Shown: positions 13,447 through 14,358 of the stretch, in pieces | Layout: the number at the start of each line of letters is the position of its first letter | Position numbering within the stretch: position 1 is the stretch's first letter | Origin: Mycobacterium sp. | GTDB lineage: Bacteria > Actinomycetota > Actinomycetes > Mycobacteriales > Mycobacteriaceae | Direction: 5' to 3' | DNA: 14,358 bases | Assembly: GCA_025965815.1 (NCBI GenBank) | Contig: JAOPWF010000350.1 | Coordinates: 1 to 14,358 of the forward strand | The notes under the pieces: model-generated | Told to the model about the DNA's origin: nothing | The model's database searches: none | What the model saw: the letters and a program-made list of their open reading frames with translations, nothing else | Position numbers and translations under genes: made by a program

Positions 13447-14261
13447 CCACGCCCGTCGAACCGGCCATCGACTGCCGCCATCTGACGCACAGGTACGGCT
13501 CCTTCACCGCGGTCGACGATCTCACGTTGCAGGTGCGGTCCGGCGAAACGCTCGGTCTGCTCGGCCCCAACGGAGCGGGCAAGACCACCGTGGTCCGGGT
13601 ACTGACGACGCTGACTCCGGTTCAGCACGGCGATGTCTCTGTCTTCGGACTCGACTCGCGTCGTCACACGATGGATATCCGCTACAACATCGGTTATGTG
13701 CCGCAGCAACTTTCGATCGAGCCGGCGCTGACCGGCAGGCAGAACGTGCAGTGGTTCGCCCGCCTCTACGACGTGCCGCGGGCCGAACGCGATGAGCGGG
13801 TCGATCAGGCGCTCGATGCCATGCAGCTGCTGGATGTCGCCGAGGGACGTGCCGGCACCTACTCCGGCGGGATGGTGCGTCGCCTGGAACTGGCCCAGGC
13901 TCTGGTGAACCGCCCCTCGCTGCTCATACTGGACGAGCCGACCGTCGGCCTGGATCCCATAGCCCGCGACGGTGTCTGGGCGCAGGTGGAACGCATGCAG
14001 GCCGAATTCGGGATGACGGTACTGCTGACCACCCACTACATGCAGGAGGCGGACGCACTCTGCGACCGGGTGGCTCTGATGCATCACGGTCGGCTGCAAA
14101 CCGTCGGATCACCGACGGAGCTGAAGGCCACCGTGTCCAAGAACGCAACCCTGGAAGAGGTGTTCCGGCACTACGCGGGATCGGATCTGGTTGCTGACGG
14201 GTCCCGGTCAGGCCTGCGTGAAATCCGTTCCAGCAGAAAGGCGGCCCGCCGTGTCAGTTGA
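13443..14261 (+). CDS. ABC transporter ATP-binding protein (DrrA-like)
   Basis: A 272-residue nucleotide-binding subunit with all catalytic motifs: Walker A GPNGAGKT (41-48), Q-loop at Q88/Q89 in YVPQQ, ABC signature YSGGM (140-144), Walker B LLILDEP (160-166), D-loop GLDP and switch His198 in LTTHYMQEAD. The short C-terminal tail with ATLEEVFRHYAG is typical of the DrrA/ABC-2 exporter class (daunorubicin-resistance type), which powers export of drugs or lipids. The ATG overlaps the marR stop, and the permease GTG begins inside its last codons (11-nt overlap), giving a tightly coupled marR-ATPase-permease operon. Substrate unknown. Confidence 0.92.
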   Translation: MTTPVEPAIDCRHLTHRYGSFTAVDDLTLQVRSGETLGLLGPNGAGKTTVVRVLTTLTPVQHGDVSVFGLDSRRHTMDIRYNIGYVPQQLSIEPALTGRQNVQWFARLYDVPRAERDERVDQALDAMQLLDVAEGRAGTYSGGMVRRLELAQALVNRPSLLILDEPTVGLDPIARDGVWAQVERMQAEFGMTVLLTTHYMQEADALCDRVALMHHGRLQTVGSPTELKATVSKNATLEEVFRHYAGSDLVADGSRSGLREIRSSRKAARRVS

Positions 14262-14358
14262 GCCTGCCGTCGGCCGCGGCATCGTCCTGGCGCCGCGCGG
14301 GTGGCGCCGAGTTCGCGGAATGGTCTTGCGGGTCGGCACCTTCGCTTTGGTCGAGCTG
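14251..14358 (+). CDS. ABC-2 type permease (DrrB-like), N-terminal part
   Basis: GTG at 14251 opens a frame that stays open to the window edge, giving 36 residues (MSVEPAVGRGIVLAPRGWRR...FALVEL). A basic cytoplasmic N-terminus leads into RVGTFALVEL, which matches the segment before the first membrane helix of DrrB-type ABC-2 permeases. A GAAAGG-like ribosome binding site lies about ten bases upstream, inside the ATPase gene. The call rests mainly on context (directly after the ATPase), since no membrane helix is yet visible. Confidence 0.7.
   Translation, partial: MSVEPAVGRGIVLAPRGWRRVRGMVLRVGTFALVEL

Noticed and set aside
13053..14099. Minus-strand open frame opposite marR and the ABC ATPase
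   Set aside because: Both plus-strand genes have complete motifs in frame; the antisense translation shows none.

Overview
The window is high-GC actinobacterial DNA, most likely from a Mycobacterium/Mycolicibacterium-type chromosome. The evidence is the gene families: a mycobacterial fatty-acyl-AMP ligase (FadD class), an AmiB2-like amidase, DUF1206 and YkcB/GT39-like membrane proteins and many TetR/MarR regulators. GTG starts are frequent, and several genes have a -10 hexamer 6-8 bases before the start codon, the mycobacterial leaderless arrangement. No rRNA, tRNA, CRISPR array, insertion sequence or phage gene was seen.

Region 1 (1-4973). The 3' end of a TetR-like gene on the plus strand meets, stop codon to stop codon, a minus-strand cluster. 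In transcription order the cluster is a fatty-acyl-AMP ligase (fadD) interrupted by an in-frame TAG, an amidase, a 44-residue basic protein and an AlaDH/PNT-fold dehydrogenase resembling N5-(carboxyethyl)ornithine synthase. The spacings (31 nt, 48 nt, then a 17-nt overlap) suggest one operon. Upstream of fadD, a 312-bp stretch without an established gene holds a 14-bp perfect palindrome, a 9-bp inverted repeat and a possible short ORF with a strong Shine-Dalgarno sequence.

Region 2 (4974-6360). A conserved hypothetical gene is followed by three consecutive decayed minus-strand genes: a VOC/glyoxalase pseudogene, a CGNR zinc-finger regulator fragment and an alpha/beta-hydrolase fragment. The CGNR remnant still shows an ATGA overlap with the VOC gene.

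Region 3 (6365-11894). Plus strand: an SDR oxidoreductase with a leaderless-type promoter, overlapped by an SRPBCC protein; a large GT39/YkcB-like membrane glycosyltransferase with its own promoter; a DUF1330 gene split by a one-base frameshift; a DUF1206 membrane protein; and a FabG-like SDR.

Region 4 (11909-14358). A TetR regulator 14 bp after the FabG-like SDR, a small acidic protein, then a MarR regulator - ABC ATPase - ABC permease unit (overlapping ATGA and GTG junctions), which looks like a drug or lipid export operon of the DrrA/DrrB kind. An imperfect 9-bp-arm palindrome overlaps the MarR -10 box and is a good candidate autoregulatory operator.

The strongest themes are (i) gene decay: five coding sequences are broken in about 7 kb; (ii) recurrent leaderless promoters; and (iii) well-formed candidate operators upstream of fadD and marR. 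No clear new multi-gene defence or mobile system is visible. The fadD-amidase-basic peptide-opine-dehydrogenase-like cluster is the least explained functional grouping.
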